Shown here: in pieces, positions 32,347-42,224 of the stretch
Layout: the number at the start of each line of letters is the position of its first letter
How positions within the stretch are numbered: the first letter of the stretch is position 1
From: Myxococcales bacterium
GTDB taxonomy: Bacteria > Myxococcota_A > Polyangia > Polyangiales > Polyangiaceae
Assembly (NCBI GenBank): GCA_016794345.1
Contig: JAEUKE010000066.1
Location: 49,816-113,815, forward strand
Reading direction: 5' to 3'
DNA: 64,000 nucleotides
Notes under the pieces: generated by a model
Databases searched by the model: none
The model's input: the letters and a program-made list of their open reading frames with translations, nothing else
Told to the model about the DNA's origin: nothing
Translations under genes and position numbers: made by a program

Positions 32347-33210
32347 CACCGGAGCCGGGACGCGATCGACGAGGTCCTCGAAGCCGAGGGCCTTGCAGAA
32401 CGAGCGGAGCTCGGGACGCGGGCCCCGCCACCGCAGCTCGTCGAGCGACTCGGTCGCCGGCGCGTCCGTGCGGAGCGTCGCGAGCTTCTTGAAGAGGCGC
32501 GCCTGATCCCGTTGCTCCTCGAGCGTCGCGCAGAGGCGCGTCGCGCCGCGGACCTCGCGCGGCCAGCGGCTCGCGTCGATGGGGATCGCCTCCAGTGAGC
32601 CGAACGCGCGGATGAGCGCCGCGGCGCTCTTGCTCCCGAACCCGGTGAGGCCCGGGTAGCCGTCCGCCGTGTCGCCGACGAGCGCGAGGTAGTCCGGGAT
32701 CTGCGGGGGCGACACGCCGAACTTCGCGAGCACGCCTTCTTCGTCGAGGTCCTTCTTGCGCATCCGATCGCGGACGATGACCTCGCGCCCGCGGACACAC
32801 TGGGCGAGGTCCTTGTCGACGGTACAAATGACGACTTGGTCACACTCTGGAGCGAGCCGAGCGGCGCTCGTCGCCAGGGCGTCGTCGGCTTCGAAGTCGA
32901 CCATCGGCCACACGACGAGGCCGAGCGCGCGCATCGCGTCCTCCGCGAGGGAGAACTGGGACCAGAGGACCTCGGGGATGCCCTCTTCCGTCTTGTAGCC
33001 GGGCCAGAGGTCGTTCCGAAACGAACGGATGACGTGATCGGTGGCGCAGCCGACGTGCGTCGCGCCTTCGTTGCGGAGGAGGTAGACGAGCGTCGCCAAG
33101 AGGCCCCGGACGGCCCCGACCTCCCGACCGTCGGGGGCGGTCTTGGGCGGCGCACCGAAGAAGGCTCGGAACAGCTCGTAGGTGGCGTCGACGAGGTGGA
33201 CGCAATTCAT
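32344..33210 (-). CDS. 5'-3' exonuclease (Pol I N-terminal/flap nuclease-like)
   Basis: 288 residues from ATG 33210. The fold of the DNA polymerase I 5' nuclease domain is clear: VHLVDATYELFRAFFG, FRNDLWPGYKTEEG, the acidic DFEADDALAT, ICTVDKDLAQCV, and the helix-hairpin-helix region LVGDTADGYPGLTGFGSKSA. Metal-binding Asp residues are conserved (VDAT, EADD, TVDKD, GDTAD). It is a stand-alone nuclease that could remove RNA primers or flaps. It is divergent from ccoI. Confidence 0.9.
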   Translation of the reverse strand: MNCVHLVDATYELFRAFFGAPPKTAPDGREVGAVRGLLATLVYLLRNEGATHVGCATDHVIRSFRNDLWPGYKTEEGIPEVLWSQFSLAEDAMRALGLVVWPMVDFEADDALATSAARLAPECDQVVICTVDKDLAQCVRGREVIVRDRMRKKDLDEEGVLAKFGVSPPQIPDYLALVGDTADGYPGLTGFGSKSAAALIRAFGSLEAIPIDASRWPREVRGATRLCATLEEQRDQARLFKKLATLRTDAPATESLDELRWRGPRPELRSFCKALGFEDLVDRVPAPV

Positions 33211-33264
33211 TCGCGAGCGGCAGCGTCGCTTGCGCGAGCCTCGACCGCAAGGCGTGCGCAGCCT

Positions 33265-33280
33265 CTGCGTTCGAACGCAG
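33265..33280. repeat. 16-bp perfect palindrome between divergent genes
   Basis: Arms CTGCGTTC and GAACGCAG meet without spacer, between the exonuclease start (33210) and ccoI. An 11-bp string GCAGCCTCTGC (33258-33268) directly before it also occurs at 3197-3207, near another palindrome-like element (CTCGAG). It may be an operator or an interspersed repeat; it does not match the FNR/ANR consensus TTGAT-N4-ATCAA expected for cbb3 oxidase genes. Confidence 0.4.
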
Positions 33281-33404
33281 CCGTTTCCGGTTTCGCAGCG
33301 TCACTCCGCGTGAGCGTGGCCGCTTCCGCCGCGGCATGGGGGTTGCTCTGCGTCCTCGCGCGCGCTCAGCGAGTCGACCCTCCCGCCCGTCGCGCCGAAG
33401 CCCC

Positions 33405-35825
33405 ATGGCCGCTTCTCCTCCCCTCACGGTCGCTGATTCGCTCGCTCGCGCGGATCAAGCGAACCCCCAAGCACCTCGAACGAGAGGGGTCGCGGTGTGT
33501 TTGCACTGCGGAGCCAGTCTCGAATCGGGACAGGTGGACTATTGTTGTCCCGGGTGCGAGCACGTCCACACCCTCCTCGGACGTGAGGGCCTCGACCGCT
33601 ACTACGAGCTGCGCGACGGCAGAGGACAGCCGGTTCGCGAGCCGGGCCACGACGAGAAGTGGCTCGATCTCATCGAGAGCGATCTCCGCGCGCGGCCCGA
33701 AGGGCTCTCGCTCATCCCGCTCGACGTCGAGGGGCTGCACTGCACCGGCTGCGTCTGGCTGATCTCGGAGCTCTTCCAGCGGACGGGCGCGACGGGCAAC
33801 GTCGTGACGAACCCGGCGCGCGGCTCGGTCGATCTGTGGGTCACGCCGGACTTCCCGCTCCGCGACTTCGTGAAGACGGTTGGCTCCTTCGGCTACGGCC
33901 TCGGACCTCGCCGCAAGAAAGAGCTCGCCTCGAGCGATCTCGTCCTCCGGATGGGCCTCTGCATCGCCATCGCGATGAACGCGATGATCTTCGCTATCAG
34001 CGTGTACGCGGGCCTCGACTCCGGCCCGCTCCACAGCTTGTTCCACTACCTGACCGCGGGGCTCGCGGTCGCCTCGTTCTTCATCGGCGGCACGGTCTTC
34101 ATCAAAGGCGCCTTGTCCGCCGTCCGTCGCGGCGTCCTCCACCTCGACCTGCCGATCGCGCTCGGCATCATTCTCGGTTACGCCGGCTCCACCTACTCGC
34201 TCCTCGCGACCCGCGGCGACCAGTCTTATTTCGATACGCTGACGGTCTTCATCGCGCTCATGTTGGTCGGGCGCTTCCTGCGCGAGCGGGTGCTCGAGAA
34301 GAACCGCTCGCAGCTCCTCGAGGAGGCCGGCCCGCTCGGGCTCCTCGTCCGCAGGCTCGGCCGCGGCGCGGGGGAGGCGGTCGAGATCGTCGCGGTCTCG
34401 GAGGTCAAAGAAGGGGATCGGCTGCTCATCGCTCCCGGGGACGTGGTCCCCGTCGCGGCCAAGCTCGACGCCGAGCGCGCCGTGCTCTCGATGGAGTGGA
34501 TCACGGGTGAGGCAGAGCCGTTGTCCGTCGCCCGAGGTGCGACGGTCGTCGCCGGCGCGGCGAATGCGGGCCGCGAGGCCTTCGAGGTGGAGGCGACCGC
34601 GACGTTCGAAGCCTCGGGGCTCCTCGATCTGTTGCGTGTGCCGCGCGCCGTCGACCGGTATGGCGACGCCTCGACCCCGTTCGAAGCGCGTCTGGCCCGC
34701 CTCTGGGTCATCCTCGTGCTCATCGCCGCGACGATCGGGTTCGTCGCGTGGCTCGTGGCCACGAAAGACGTGGCGCGGAGCCTCGGCGTCTCGATCGGCA
34801 TCCTTGTCGTCACCTGCCCCTGCGCCTTCGGCATCGCCACCCCGATCGCCCACGAGATCGTGCTCGGTGGTCTGCGCAGGGCCGGCCTGCTGGTCCGGTC
34901 GGCGAGCTTCCTCGACCGCGCCTCCTCCGTGCGGCGCGTCGTGTTCGACAAGACCGGTACGCTGACGACGGGCTCGCTCCGGCTGGCAGAGAAGCGCGCG
35001 GCGGCGGCGCTCCCGCTGGACGTCCAGACCGTCCTCTACAACCTGGCGTCGCGGAGCAGCCACCCGAAGGCCGAGGCGGTCAAGCTCACGGTCACCGAGG
35101 AGGCGCAGCGCTTCGACCCCGAGCTCCGCGTCACGGAGCACCCCGGTCGCGGCCTGTCCGCGAGGCACGACGGGGCGGAGTACCGGCTCGGCGCGCCCGG
35201 CTGGGTGGGCGATGGCGGGAGCGGCGACATCGCGTTCGGCCGCGACGGCGAGACGCTCTTCTCCACGACGACCGAAGAAGAGCTCCGGCACGACGCCGAG
35301 TCGGAGGTCGGTCGGCTGGGCGGCGCGGGCCTCGAGGTCTGGATGCTGACCGGAGACCGGAAAGACAGGGCAGCCGCGGTCGCGCAAACCGTGCGAATCC
35401 CCCTCGACCACGTGGTCGCGGAATGCTCGCCCGAGCGAAAGGCGACGTTCTTGCAGGAGCGCGACCACAACGACACGCTGATGATCGGCGACGGCATCAA
35501 TGACGCCATGGCGGTCCGCACCGCCCACTGCTCGGGAACCCCTGGCGCCGGCCGGACATTCCTCGCCGCTCGCACCGATTTCTATCTGCTCGGCGCAGGG
35601 CTCGCCCCCGTCCGCATGGCCCTCAAGGGCGCCAAGGCCCTGCGCGCCGCGATTCGGCGCAACCTGGCGTTCGCCGCCGCCTACAACGTCGGGGCCGTCG
35701 CATTGGCCCTCGCGGGTCTCATGACCCCTCTGCTCTGCGCGGTCCTCATGCCGCTTTCATCCGTCACCTCGATTGCCCTCGCCGTGCGCGCGCTCGGCGG
35801 GAGGGACGCCGCATGGAAGTCATAG
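33405..35825 (+). CDS. ccoI: cbb3 oxidase assembly copper P-type ATPase CcoI/FixI
   Basis: 806 residues if started at ATG 33405 (an ATG at 33336 is possible; neither has a ribosome site). The N-terminal Cys domain (CLHCGASL, YCCPGCEHV) and an HMA-type copper motif (GLHCTGCVWLI) precede the membrane domain. The ion-binding CPC is in VVTCPCAFG, the phosphorylated Asp in DKTGT, TGEAEP is the actuator loop (TGEA where TGES or TGEA are usual), and the hinge is GDGINDAMA. Family knowledge: it exports copper to the periplasm for oxidase maturation. It is first in the cco locus and overlaps ccoS by 13 nt. Confidence 0.93.
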   Translation: MAASPPLTVADSLARADQANPQAPRTRGVAVCLHCGASLESGQVDYCCPGCEHVHTLLGREGLDRYYELRDGRGQPVREPGHDEKWLDLIESDLRARPEGLSLIPLDVEGLHCTGCVWLISELFQRTGATGNVVTNPARGSVDLWVTPDFPLRDFVKTVGSFGYGLGPRRKKELASSDLVLRMGLCIAIAMNAMIFAISVYAGLDSGPLHSLFHYLTAGLAVASFFIGGTVFIKGALSAVRRGVLHLDLPIALGIILGYAGSTYSLLATRGDQSYFDTLTVFIALMLVGRFLRERVLEKNRSQLLEEAGPLGLLVRRLGRGAGEAVEIVAVSEVKEGDRLLIAPGDVVPVAAKLDAERAVLSMEWITGEAEPLSVARGATVVAGAANAGREAFEVEATATFEASGLLDLLRVPRAVDRYGDASTPFEARLARLWVILVLIAATIGFVAWLVATKDVARSLGVSIGILVVTCPCAFGIATPIAHEIVLGGLRRAGLLVRSASFLDRASSVRRVVFDKTGTLTTGSLRLAEKRAAAALPLDVQTVLYNLASRSSHPKAEAVKLTVTEEAQRFDPELRVTEHPGRGLSARHDGAEYRLGAPGWVGDGGSGDIAFGRDGETLFSTTTEEELRHDAESEVGRLGGAGLEVWMLTGDRKDRAAAVAQTVRIPLDHVVAECSPERKATFLQERDHNDTLMIGDGINDAMAVRTAHCSGTPGAGRTFLAARTDFYLLGAGLAPVRMALKGAKALRAAIRRNLAFAAAYNVGAVALALAGLMTPLLCAVLMPLSSVTSIALAVRALGGRDAAWKS

Positions 35826-36007
35826 TTCTGCAGGTATTCGTGAGCCTGGTGCTCGTCGTGGGGTCGTTGATCCTCTTCACCTTCAGCGTGAAGCAGCGAG
35901 ATCACGAGCACGCCGGGCGCCTCGCGCTGCTCCCCCTCGAAGAGGAGGCCGGCGCGTCACCCAAGACGTCGGAAACGGATAGGAAAAGGAGCGCAAAGAC
36001 GCCATGA
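35813..36007 (+). CDS. ccoS: cbb3 oxidase maturation protein CcoS
   Basis: 64 residues. One membrane segment ([20 protein letters not shown]) followed by [20 protein letters not shown], as in CcoS. It is needed for cofactor insertion into CcoN. It overlaps ccoI by 13 nt and the next gene by 4 nt, which makes coupled translation likely. Confidence 0.85.
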   Translation: MEVIVLQVFVSLVLVVGSLILFTFSVKQRDHEHAGRLALLPLEEEAGASPKTSETDRKRSAKTP

Positions 36008-38355
36008 GCAGCGCAGCTGTCGCAGAGATGCCCCCCGGGGCGAAGAAAGTGAAGGTCGAGTACAACGACTCGATCGTCCGCCAATTCATAGCCGCCTCGG
36101 TCATCTTCGGGGTCGTCGGGATGTTGGTGGGTGTCATCGTCGCCCTCCAGCTCGCGTTCGCCGGTGCGAACGTGCACCAGTTCCTCTCGTATGGTCGGCT
36201 GCGCCCGCTGCACACGAACGCCGTCATCTTCGCGTTCGTGGGGAACATGTTGTTCGCGGGCGTCTACTACTCGACGCAGCGCCTCGTGCGCGCGCGTGTG
36301 AACGACACCCTCTCGAAGATCCATTTCTGGGGCTGGCAGGCGATCATCGTGGCCGCCGCCGTGACCCTCCCGCTCGGCATCACGACGAGTAAGGAGTACG
36401 CCGAGCTCGAGTGGCCCATCGATATCGCGATCGCGGCCATCTGGGTGGTCTTCGCGATCAACTTCTTCTGGACGCTCTACAGGCGAGCGGAGAAACACCT
36501 CTACGTCGCGATCTGGTTCTACATCGCCACGATCGTCACCGTCGCGGTCCTCCACATCGTCAACAGCCTCGCGATTCCCATCTCCGGGCTGAAGAGCTAC
36601 TCGATCTTCGGCGGTGCGCAGGACGCGCTCGTGCAGTGGTGGTACGGCCACAACGCCGTCGCCTTCTTCCTCACGACCCCGATCCTCGGCATCATGTATT
36701 ACTTCGTGCCGAAGGCGGCGGGGCGACCGGTCTATTCGTACCGCCTCAGCATCGTGCACTTCTGGGCCCTGGTCTTCATCTACATCTGGGCCGGCCCGCA
36801 CCACCTGCTCAACACGGCGCTGCCGGAGTGGGCGCAGAGCCTCGGCATGATCTTCAGCCTCATGCTCTGGGCTCCGAGCTGGGGCGGCATGATCAACGGG
36901 CTCCTCACCCTGCGCGGCGCGTGGGCTCAGCTCCGCACCGACCCCGTGCTCAAGTTCTTCGCGGCCGGCGTCACGTTCTACGGCATGTCGACGTTCGAGG
37001 GGCCGCTCCTCTCCATTCGCTCGGTCTCGGGCCTCGCCCACTACACCGACTGGATCGTCGGTCACGTCCACTCCGGCGCGCTGGGCTGGAACGGCTTCAT
37101 GGCGGCCGGTATGTTCTACTTCCTCGTGCCGCGCCTCTTCGGCACGAAGCTCCACTCGACGCGCCTCGCCGACCAGCACTTCTGGATCGGGACGATCGGC
37201 ATCCTGCTCTACATGATCTCGATGTGGGTCGCGGGCGTCACCCAGGGCCTCATGTGGCGCGCCACGAACGCGGACGGCTCGCTCACCTACCCGAGCTTCG
37301 TCGAGACCGTCGTCGCGATCCGTCCGCTCTACTGGACGCGGCTCGTCGGCGGGCTCCTCTACCTCACCGGCTTCTTGATGATGGTCTACAACCTCGTGCG
37401 CACCGTGAAGAGCGGCAAGGCCGTCGACGGGAGCGTCGAGGTGGTCGTTCCGCCGGCCGAGCCCGAGCCGTCTTGGGTCAGGCTGGTCTTCGGCAAGCCG
37501 GTCCTCGTGGCGTTCCTCGTCATCGTGCTCGGCATCGCCTACGGTCGCGGCAACGTCGTGACGGCGCTGGCTTTCCTCGCGGTCACGGCCGCGGTCGGCG
37601 GCCTGTCGCTCCTGATCGCCGCGATCGCGGCGCCCAAGGGCCCCGGCGGGCAGGTCAGCTGGCACCGCGCGCTCGAGGGCCGCGCGATGATCTTCACGGT
37701 GCTGACCGTCCTCGCGGTACTCGTCGGCGGCGTCGTGCAGATCGTCCCGATGGTGCTCGCGACGCCCACGCCGCAGGAGGCGGCGCAGACGCGCCTCGCC
37801 TCGGCGCTGGAGATCGCGGGCCGCGACATCTACATCCGCGAGGGTTGTTACACCTGCCACTCGCAGATGATTCGCCCGATGGCGTTCGAGTCGCTGCGTT
37901 ATGGCGACGCCTCGACCCTGGCTGACTCTCGTTACGACCACCCCTTCCAGTGGGGCTCGAAGCGTACGGGGCCCGACCTCGCCCGCGAGGGAAACAAGAA
38001 CCCGAACGCCTGGCACTACAAACATTTCATGGACCCTCGCGCGATCTCGGAGGGCTCGAACATGCCGGCCTACGGGCACTTCGTGACGAACAAGGTCGAC
38101 TTCGCCGGCATCGAGCCCAAGCTGCGCGGCCTGAAGATGGTGGGTGTGCCCTTCACCGTGGAGCAGATCCAGGGTGCCGCGACCGACGCGAAGGCGCAGG
38201 CCGAGGGCATCGCCAAGGATCTGAAGGAGCAAGGCATCGATGTCGCCCCCGACAGCGAAATGGTCGCCATCATCGCCTACATCCAATCGCTCGGGACGCC
38301 GCCGGCTGCGCCTGCCCCCGCAGACAAGCCTGGCCTGACCGCTGACGCTCGCTGA
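36004..38355 (+). CDS. ccoNO: cbb3-type cytochrome c oxidase, fused subunits I and II (CcoNO)
   Basis: 783 residues. Residues 1-480 are CcoN: the low-spin haem ligand in [13 protein letters not shown], the binuclear-centre blocks [15 protein letters not shown] and [10 protein letters not shown], and [19 protein letters not shown]. After two extra membrane segments (about 500-545 and 560-585), residues 605-783 are CcoO with one haem c motif ([12 protein letters not shown]) and Met-containing SNMPAYGHF. It reduces O2 with high affinity and pumps protons. Fused CcoNO occurs in some bacteria. It is followed directly by ccoQ and ccoP. Confidence 0.94.
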   Translation: MSSAAVAEMPPGAKKVKVEYNDSIVRQFIAASVIFGVVGMLVGVIVALQLAFAGANVHQFLSYGRLRPLHTNAVIFAFVGNMLFAGVYYSTQRLVRARVNDTLSKIHFWGWQAIIVAAAVTLPLGITTSKEYAELEWPIDIAIAAIWVVFAINFFWTLYRRAEKHLYVAIWFYIATIVTVAVLHIVNSLAIPISGLKSYSIFGGAQDALVQWWYGHNAVAFFLTTPILGIMYYFVPKAAGRPVYSYRLSIVHFWALVFIYIWAGPHHLLNTALPEWAQSLGMIFSLMLWAPSWGGMINGLLTLRGAWAQLRTDPVLKFFAAGVTFYGMSTFEGPLLSIRSVSGLAHYTDWIVGHVHSGALGWNGFMAAGMFYFLVPRLFGTKLHSTRLADQHFWIGTIGILLYMISMWVAGVTQGLMWRATNADGSLTYPSFVETVVAIRPLYWTRLVGGLLYLTGFLMMVYNLVRTVKSGKAVDGSVEVVVPPAEPEPSWVRLVFGKPVLVAFLVIVLGIAYGRGNVVTALAFLAVTAAVGGLSLLIAAIAAPKGPGGQVSWHRALEGRAMIFTVLTVLAVLVGGVVQIVPMVLATPTPQEAAQTRLASALEIAGRDIYIREGCYTCHSQMIRPMAFESLRYGDASTLADSRYDHPFQWGSKRTGPDLAREGNKNPNAWHYKHFMDPRAISEGSNMPAYGHFVTNKVDFAGIEPKLRGLKMVGVPFTVEQIQGAATDAKAQAEGIAKDLKEQGIDVAPDSEMVAIIAYIQSLGTPPAAPAPADKPGLTADAR

Positions 38356-38368
38356 AAGGAGGACGCAA

Positions 38369-38554
38369 ATGGGACGACTCATTGGACCGATGTTCGAGAA
38401 CAGCCCGCTCTTGCTCCTGCCCCTCGCGGCGCTGGCGATCTTCCTGGGCGTGTTCCTGGTGGCCTTCGCGAGGACGTACCTGCGAGGCAAGAGCGAATAC
38501 GAGGCGGTGGCGGCTCTCCCGCTCGCCGACGACGATCAAGGAGGTGCGAAGTGA
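38369..38554 (+). CDS. ccoQ: CcoQ-like small subunit
   Basis: 61 residues from ATG 38369 after AAGGAGG. One membrane segment (LLLLPLAALAIFLGVFLVAF) then RTYLRGKSEYEAVAALPLAD, matching the CcoQ pattern (tail with YExxAxLPL). It stabilises the oxidase. It overlaps ccoP by 4 nt. Confidence 0.78.
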   Translation: MGRLIGPMFENSPLLLLPLAALAIFLGVFLVAFARTYLRGKSEYEAVAALPLADDDQGGAK

Positions 38555-39144
38555 AACCGATCGAGGCGACGCCGGGCGCGAGCGGAAAGGACCCGGGGGA
38601 GGCCGTCATCCACGAGTACGACGGCATTCAGGAGTGCGACAACCAGCTCCCCCGGTGGTGGCTCTTCACCTTCTGGATCACCGTCATCTTCGCTGCCGGC
38701 TATTGGTACTACTACCACAGCATGCAGAAGGGTGAGCTCGCGTCGGCCGAGTACGCTCGACTGAAGGCGGAGGAGCTCGCCGCCGAGGCGGAGCGGATCC
38801 AGAACGCCGGAGAGGTCACGCCCGACATGCTCGTCACCCTCTCCAAGAACGCGGCGACGGTCGAGCAGGGCAAGGAGGTCTTCGCGACCACCTGCGTGAC
38901 CTGCCACGAGCAGGGCGGCAAAGGGAACATCGGCCCCAACCTGACCGACGAGTATTGGCTGCACGGATCCGATCCGCAGTCCATCTACAACATCGTGCGC
39001 GACGGCTATCTCCCGAAGCAGATGCCCGCCTGGGGCAAGCCGCTCGGCGAGATGAAGGTGCGCGCGGCGGTCGCGTACGTCCTCTCGATCAAGAACACGA
39101 ACGTCGCGGGGGGCAAGGCTCCCCAGGGCGAGAAAGCGCTCTGA
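38551..39144 (+). CDS. ccoP: cbb3 oxidase subunit CcoP with a single haem c site
   Basis: 197 residues from GTG 38551 with AAGGAGG 6 nt upstream. The N-terminal FixP motif (EYDGIQECDNQLPRWWLFTF) leads into one membrane segment. One haem c site follows (CVTCHEQGGKGNIGPNLTD), with the distal Met in KQMPAWGKPL. Usual CcoP has two haems and about 300 residues; this one is shorter and has only the C-terminal-type domain. It delivers electrons to CcoNO. Confidence 0.88.
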   Translation: MKPIEATPGASGKDPGEAVIHEYDGIQECDNQLPRWWLFTFWITVIFAAGYWYYYHSMQKGELASAEYARLKAEELAAEAERIQNAGEVTPDMLVTLSKNAATVEQGKEVFATTCVTCHEQGGKGNIGPNLTDEYWLHGSDPQSIYNIVRDGYLPKQMPAWGKPLGEMKVRAAVAYVLSIKNTNVAGGKAPQGEKAL

Positions 39145-39187
39145 GGCGAATCCTTTTCGCGCCGAGCGGCTCTAACGAATAGTCACC

Positions 39188-40627
39188 ATGTCCACCCTGT
39201 CGTCGCCTCCGTCGCCGGTCCCCGCTGAAGCGGACGTGAAGCCTACGCGTCACCTCAACGTGATCCCGGCGACGGACGAGATCGTCAGCTCCCTCTCGTC
39301 GGACGGTCATAGGCGGTTCGTCTATCCGGCCGACGTGAAGGGGCGGTTCACCTGGCTCCGGCGTGTGGGCTTCGCGGTGCTCATCGCCCTGTGGATCGCG
39401 CTGCCGCTGATCCCGATCAACGGTCACCCGGCGCTCTTCTTGGACGTCGTGCACCGGCGATTCTACATCTTCGGGCAGACCTTCAACGCGCAGGACGTCT
39501 GGCTGATGTTCTTCGTGCTGACCGGGATCGGCTTCGGGCTCGCGTTCCTGACCAGCTTGCTCGGGCGTGTCTGGTGCGGCTATGCGTGCCCGCAGACGGT
39601 GTTCCTGGAGTCGCTCTTCCGGCCGATCGAGCGGCTCGTGGAGGGCAACCGCGACCAGCGCATCCGTCGTGACAAGGGGCCGTGGAACCTCGACAAGACC
39701 TGGCGGAAGCTCGTGAAACACGCGCTCTTCCTCGCCGCGGCCTTCGCCGTGTCGCACATCATGCTGAGCTTCTTCGTCTCGATGCCGGCGATGCTCCAGA
39801 TGGTGCGCCGCAGTCCGAGCGAGCACCCGGAGGCCTTCGCGTGGGCCACCGCGGTGACGCTCATCCTCTATGGGAATTTCGCGTGGTTCCGCGAGCAGCT
39901 CTGCCTCATCGTCTGCCCGTACGGGCGGCTCCAGTCGGTGCTGTTCGACGAGGACTCCCTCATCATCGGCTACGACAAGAAGCGCGGCGAGCCGCGCGGC
40001 AAGGCGAGCGAGAAAGACAAGGGAGACTGCGTCGACTGCAAGCGGTGCATCGCGGTCTGCCCGACCGGGATCGACATCCGCAACGGGCTCCAGCTCGACT
40101 GCGTCGCGTGCGCCGCCTGCGTGGACGCGTGCGACGAGATCATGGACAAGCTCAAGCGCCCGCGCGGGCTCGTCCGCTACGACTCGCAGCGTGGGCTCTC
40201 CGGAGAGACGCGCCGGCTCTGGCGCCCTCGGATGGGCATCTACGCCGTGCTCGGCGCGGCGGGCATCACGGCCGCGAGCATCGCGGTCACCTCGCGGAGC
40301 GGCTTCGAGGCGACCATGCTCCGGGAGAAGGGCGCACCTTACGTGGTCGAGGGTGAGACGGTCCGGAACTCGTTCACGCTCCACCTCGTCAACAAGGAAG
40401 GCGCGAGCGAGAACCTCCGGATCGAGCCCGAGCCCTCGGAGGGTCTGTCGTACGTGGTCAGCGAGCCCGAGGTCACGATCGAGTCGCTCGCCGACACGCG
40501 GGTTCGAATCGTCGTCGTGGGCGAGAAGGGCAAGTACGGTGGCGACAAGCCCTTCCAGATCCAGGTCACCCGCTCGGACGGCGAGAAGAAGACGGTGAAG
40601 AGCCGGTTCGTCGGCCCTGGAGGTTGA
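39188..40627 (+). CDS. ccoG: cytochrome c oxidase accessory protein CcoG (FixG/RdxA)
   Basis: 479 residues. The N-terminal membrane segments (VGFAVLIALWIALPLIPING) precede the polyferredoxin-like region. The first Cys motif is VWCGYACPQTVFLE near 133, and two 4Fe-4S clusters are in CVDCKRCIAVCPTGIDIRNG and CVACAACVDACD. The C-terminal 110 residues are a periplasmic beta domain. CcoG reduces copper for the oxidase (cupric reductase) in studied bacteria. It is 43 nt downstream of ccoP. Confidence 0.92.
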   Translation: MSTLSSPPSPVPAEADVKPTRHLNVIPATDEIVSSLSSDGHRRFVYPADVKGRFTWLRRVGFAVLIALWIALPLIPINGHPALFLDVVHRRFYIFGQTFNAQDVWLMFFVLTGIGFGLAFLTSLLGRVWCGYACPQTVFLESLFRPIERLVEGNRDQRIRRDKGPWNLDKTWRKLVKHALFLAAAFAVSHIMLSFFVSMPAMLQMVRRSPSEHPEAFAWATAVTLILYGNFAWFREQLCLIVCPYGRLQSVLFDEDSLIIGYDKKRGEPRGKASEKDKGDCVDCKRCIAVCPTGIDIRNGLQLDCVACAACVDACDEIMDKLKRPRGLVRYDSQRGLSGETRRLWRPRMGIYAVLGAAGITAASIAVTSRSGFEATMLREKGAPYVVEGETVRNSFTLHLVNKEGASENLRIEPEPSEGLSYVVSEPEVTIESLADTRVRIVVVGEKGKYGGDKPFQIQVTRSDGEKKTVKSRFVGPGG

Positions 40628-40628
40628 G

Positions 40629-41360
40629 ATGAGCGGTCTGACGATCTCGGCCGCTGCCCTGATGGGGCTGCTCGGCGGCGTGCATTGCGTCGGTATGTGC
40701 GGTGGAATCGCCGGCATGCTCTGCGGCGGGTCGAGCCGAAGAGGCCGCGCCGCGGTCGCGACGAACGCCGGCCGGCTGACCTCGTACGCGCTCCTCGGAG
40801 CCGGGGTCGGCGCGCTCGGCGGCGCGCTCGGCGACGTGTTGCCCGTGTCCGAGGTGCAGACGGCGGCGCGCGTCCTCGCGGCCGTCGTCCTGCTCGGCGT
40901 CGGCGCCTACCTCGCCGGCATCGTGAAGGCCTGGGGCGCGGTGGAGCGCTTCGGGGGAATGCTCCTCGGCAGCTTGTCGCGGTACGTGCGTGCCTCGGGC
41001 TCCGACTCGGCGCTCGGGGGGTTCGCGCGCGGCCTCGCGTGGGGACTGTTGCCCTGCGGGCTCGTCTACGGCGGCCTCGCGCTGGCCCTCACGACCGGGT
41101 CCGCCTGGGCGGGCGCCGCGACGATGGTCGCCTTCGGCGTCGGCACGGTGCCCGCCATCGGCGCGGTGATCGCGCTCGCGGGCGGGCTCTCGCGGTGGAT
41201 GCGCCACCAGCGATTCCGGCAGGCGGCCGGGTTGCTGCTCATCGTCAGCGGGGCGGTGCACCTGACGATGGCGCTCGTGCAGACGAACCTCTTGCCGGTG
41301 CCCGAGGCCGAGCGGCCGTGTTGCGCCGCGCGCCACCAGGCCTCCGACCCGCCGCCCTGA
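40629..41360 (+). CDS. sulfite exporter TauE/SafE-type membrane protein of cco locus (CcoA/SafE-like)
   Basis: 243 residues, starting 1 nt after ccoG with GGAGG. Six hydrophobic segments. The motif GVHCVGMCGGIAGML at the N-terminus and a symmetric GLLPCGLVYGGLA in the middle are typical of SafE/UreH-like proteins found at the end of cco and copper gene sets. A C-terminal CCAARH motif could bind metal. It is probably a transition-metal transporter or a copper-related maturation factor for the oxidase. Inferred from context. Confidence 0.8.
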   Translation: MSGLTISAAALMGLLGGVHCVGMCGGIAGMLCGGSSRRGRAAVATNAGRLTSYALLGAGVGALGGALGDVLPVSEVQTAARVLAAVVLLGVGAYLAGIVKAWGAVERFGGMLLGSLSRYVRASGSDSALGGFARGLAWGLLPCGLVYGGLALALTTGSAWAGAATMVAFGVGTVPAIGAVIALAGGLSRWMRHQRFRQAAGLLLIVSGAVHLTMALVQTNLLPVPEAERPCCAARHQASDPPP

Positions 41361-41378
41361 CGAGAGAGGGGGCTTCCC

Positions 41379-42224
41379 TCAGCGAGGGGGCGTGACGCCT
41401 CGCTCTTCGAGGTAGGTGTCGATGAGGAACCGCGCGACGCTGAAGGGCGGCGGGATCATCGGCAGCTCGCGGAGCCCGAACCACCGTGCCTCCTCGATCT
41501 CCGACGGATCGGCGCGGAGCTCCCCGCCGACCGCGCGCGCGAAGAAGCCGACCATGAGCTGCGACGGGAACGGCCACGGCTGGCTCGCCACGTAGCGGAG
41601 GTCGGCCACCTCGAGGCCGACCTCCTCTGCGACCTCTCGCTGCACACACGCCTCGAGCGTCTCGCCCGGCTCGACGAAGCCAGCGACGAGCGCAAACATG
41701 CCGGGAGGCAGGCGCGAGGCGCGGGCGAGGAGGATCTCGTCGCCTCGGTGGACGAGGACGATGGTGCACGGCGATACCGGCGGGTAGATCTCGCGGTCGC
41801 ACGCGTCGCAGCGCTTGGCGCGCTCGCCGATCTTGCGGGAGAGCGGTCGCGCGCAGGCTCCGCAGAAGCGGCTCGTCGTCTCGAAGTGCGCGAGCTGCGC
41901 GGCGAGCGCGGCGGCGTGCAACAGCGGCCCCTCGAGCGAGAAGAAGAGCCGGCGAAGGTTCGAGGTGACGAGCGGCGGGGTGAGGAGCGCGTCGTCCGGG
42001 AGCGCGGCGAAGGCCGCGGCGCGGCCGCCTACCTTCCCGAGCGGGGTGAGCGCTTCGAGCGGCAGGCCGGCCGCCCGCGCCTCCGCGACGGTCGGGAGAG
42101 AGAAGGGGTCGTCGCGGTGGACGAGCGAGCCCTTTCGGAACGCGAAGAGGAGCGCGTCCTCCGGGGGCTCGGGGGAGGCCGCCGGGACGAAGCCGGGATC
42201 GAGGTCGCGGAGGAGGTAGCTCAA
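41379..42224 (-). CDS. nudC: NAD(H) pyrophosphatase NudC
   Basis: 281 residues from TTG 42224, which has GGAGG 6 nt upstream; the longer frame to 42374 adds an Arg-rich tract that is really the reverse-frame repeat of the next gene. The zinc ribbon is CGACARPLSRKIGERAKRC followed by DAC. The Nudix box is GFVEPGETLEACVQREVAEE then VGLEV, and SQPWPFPSQLMVGF is the NudC-specific block. It hydrolyses NAD(H) and removes NAD caps from RNA. The TTG overlaps the upstream stop (TTGA). Confidence 0.9.
   Translation of the reverse strand: MSYLLRDLDPGFVPAASPEPPEDALLFAFRKGSLVHRDDPFSLPTVAEARAAGLPLEALTPLGKVGGRAAAFAALPDDALLTPPLVTSNLRRLFFSLEGPLLHAAALAAQLAHFETTSRFCGACARPLSRKIGERAKRCDACDREIYPPVSPCTIVLVHRGDEILLARASRLPPGMFALVAGFVEPGETLEACVQREVAEEVGLEVADLRYVASQPWPFPSQLMVGFFARAVGGELRADPSEIEEARWFGLRELPMIPPPFSVARFLIDTYLEERGVTPPR

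Noticed and set aside
33265..33280. T-arm-like hairpin, possible tRNA
   Set aside because: The stem has a 6-nt palindromic loop and there is no anticodon arm, acceptor stem or D arm around it.
35902..38490. 862-codon minus-strand open frame
   Set aside because: Antisense to ccoNO and ccoQ; low-complexity charged product without any family pattern.
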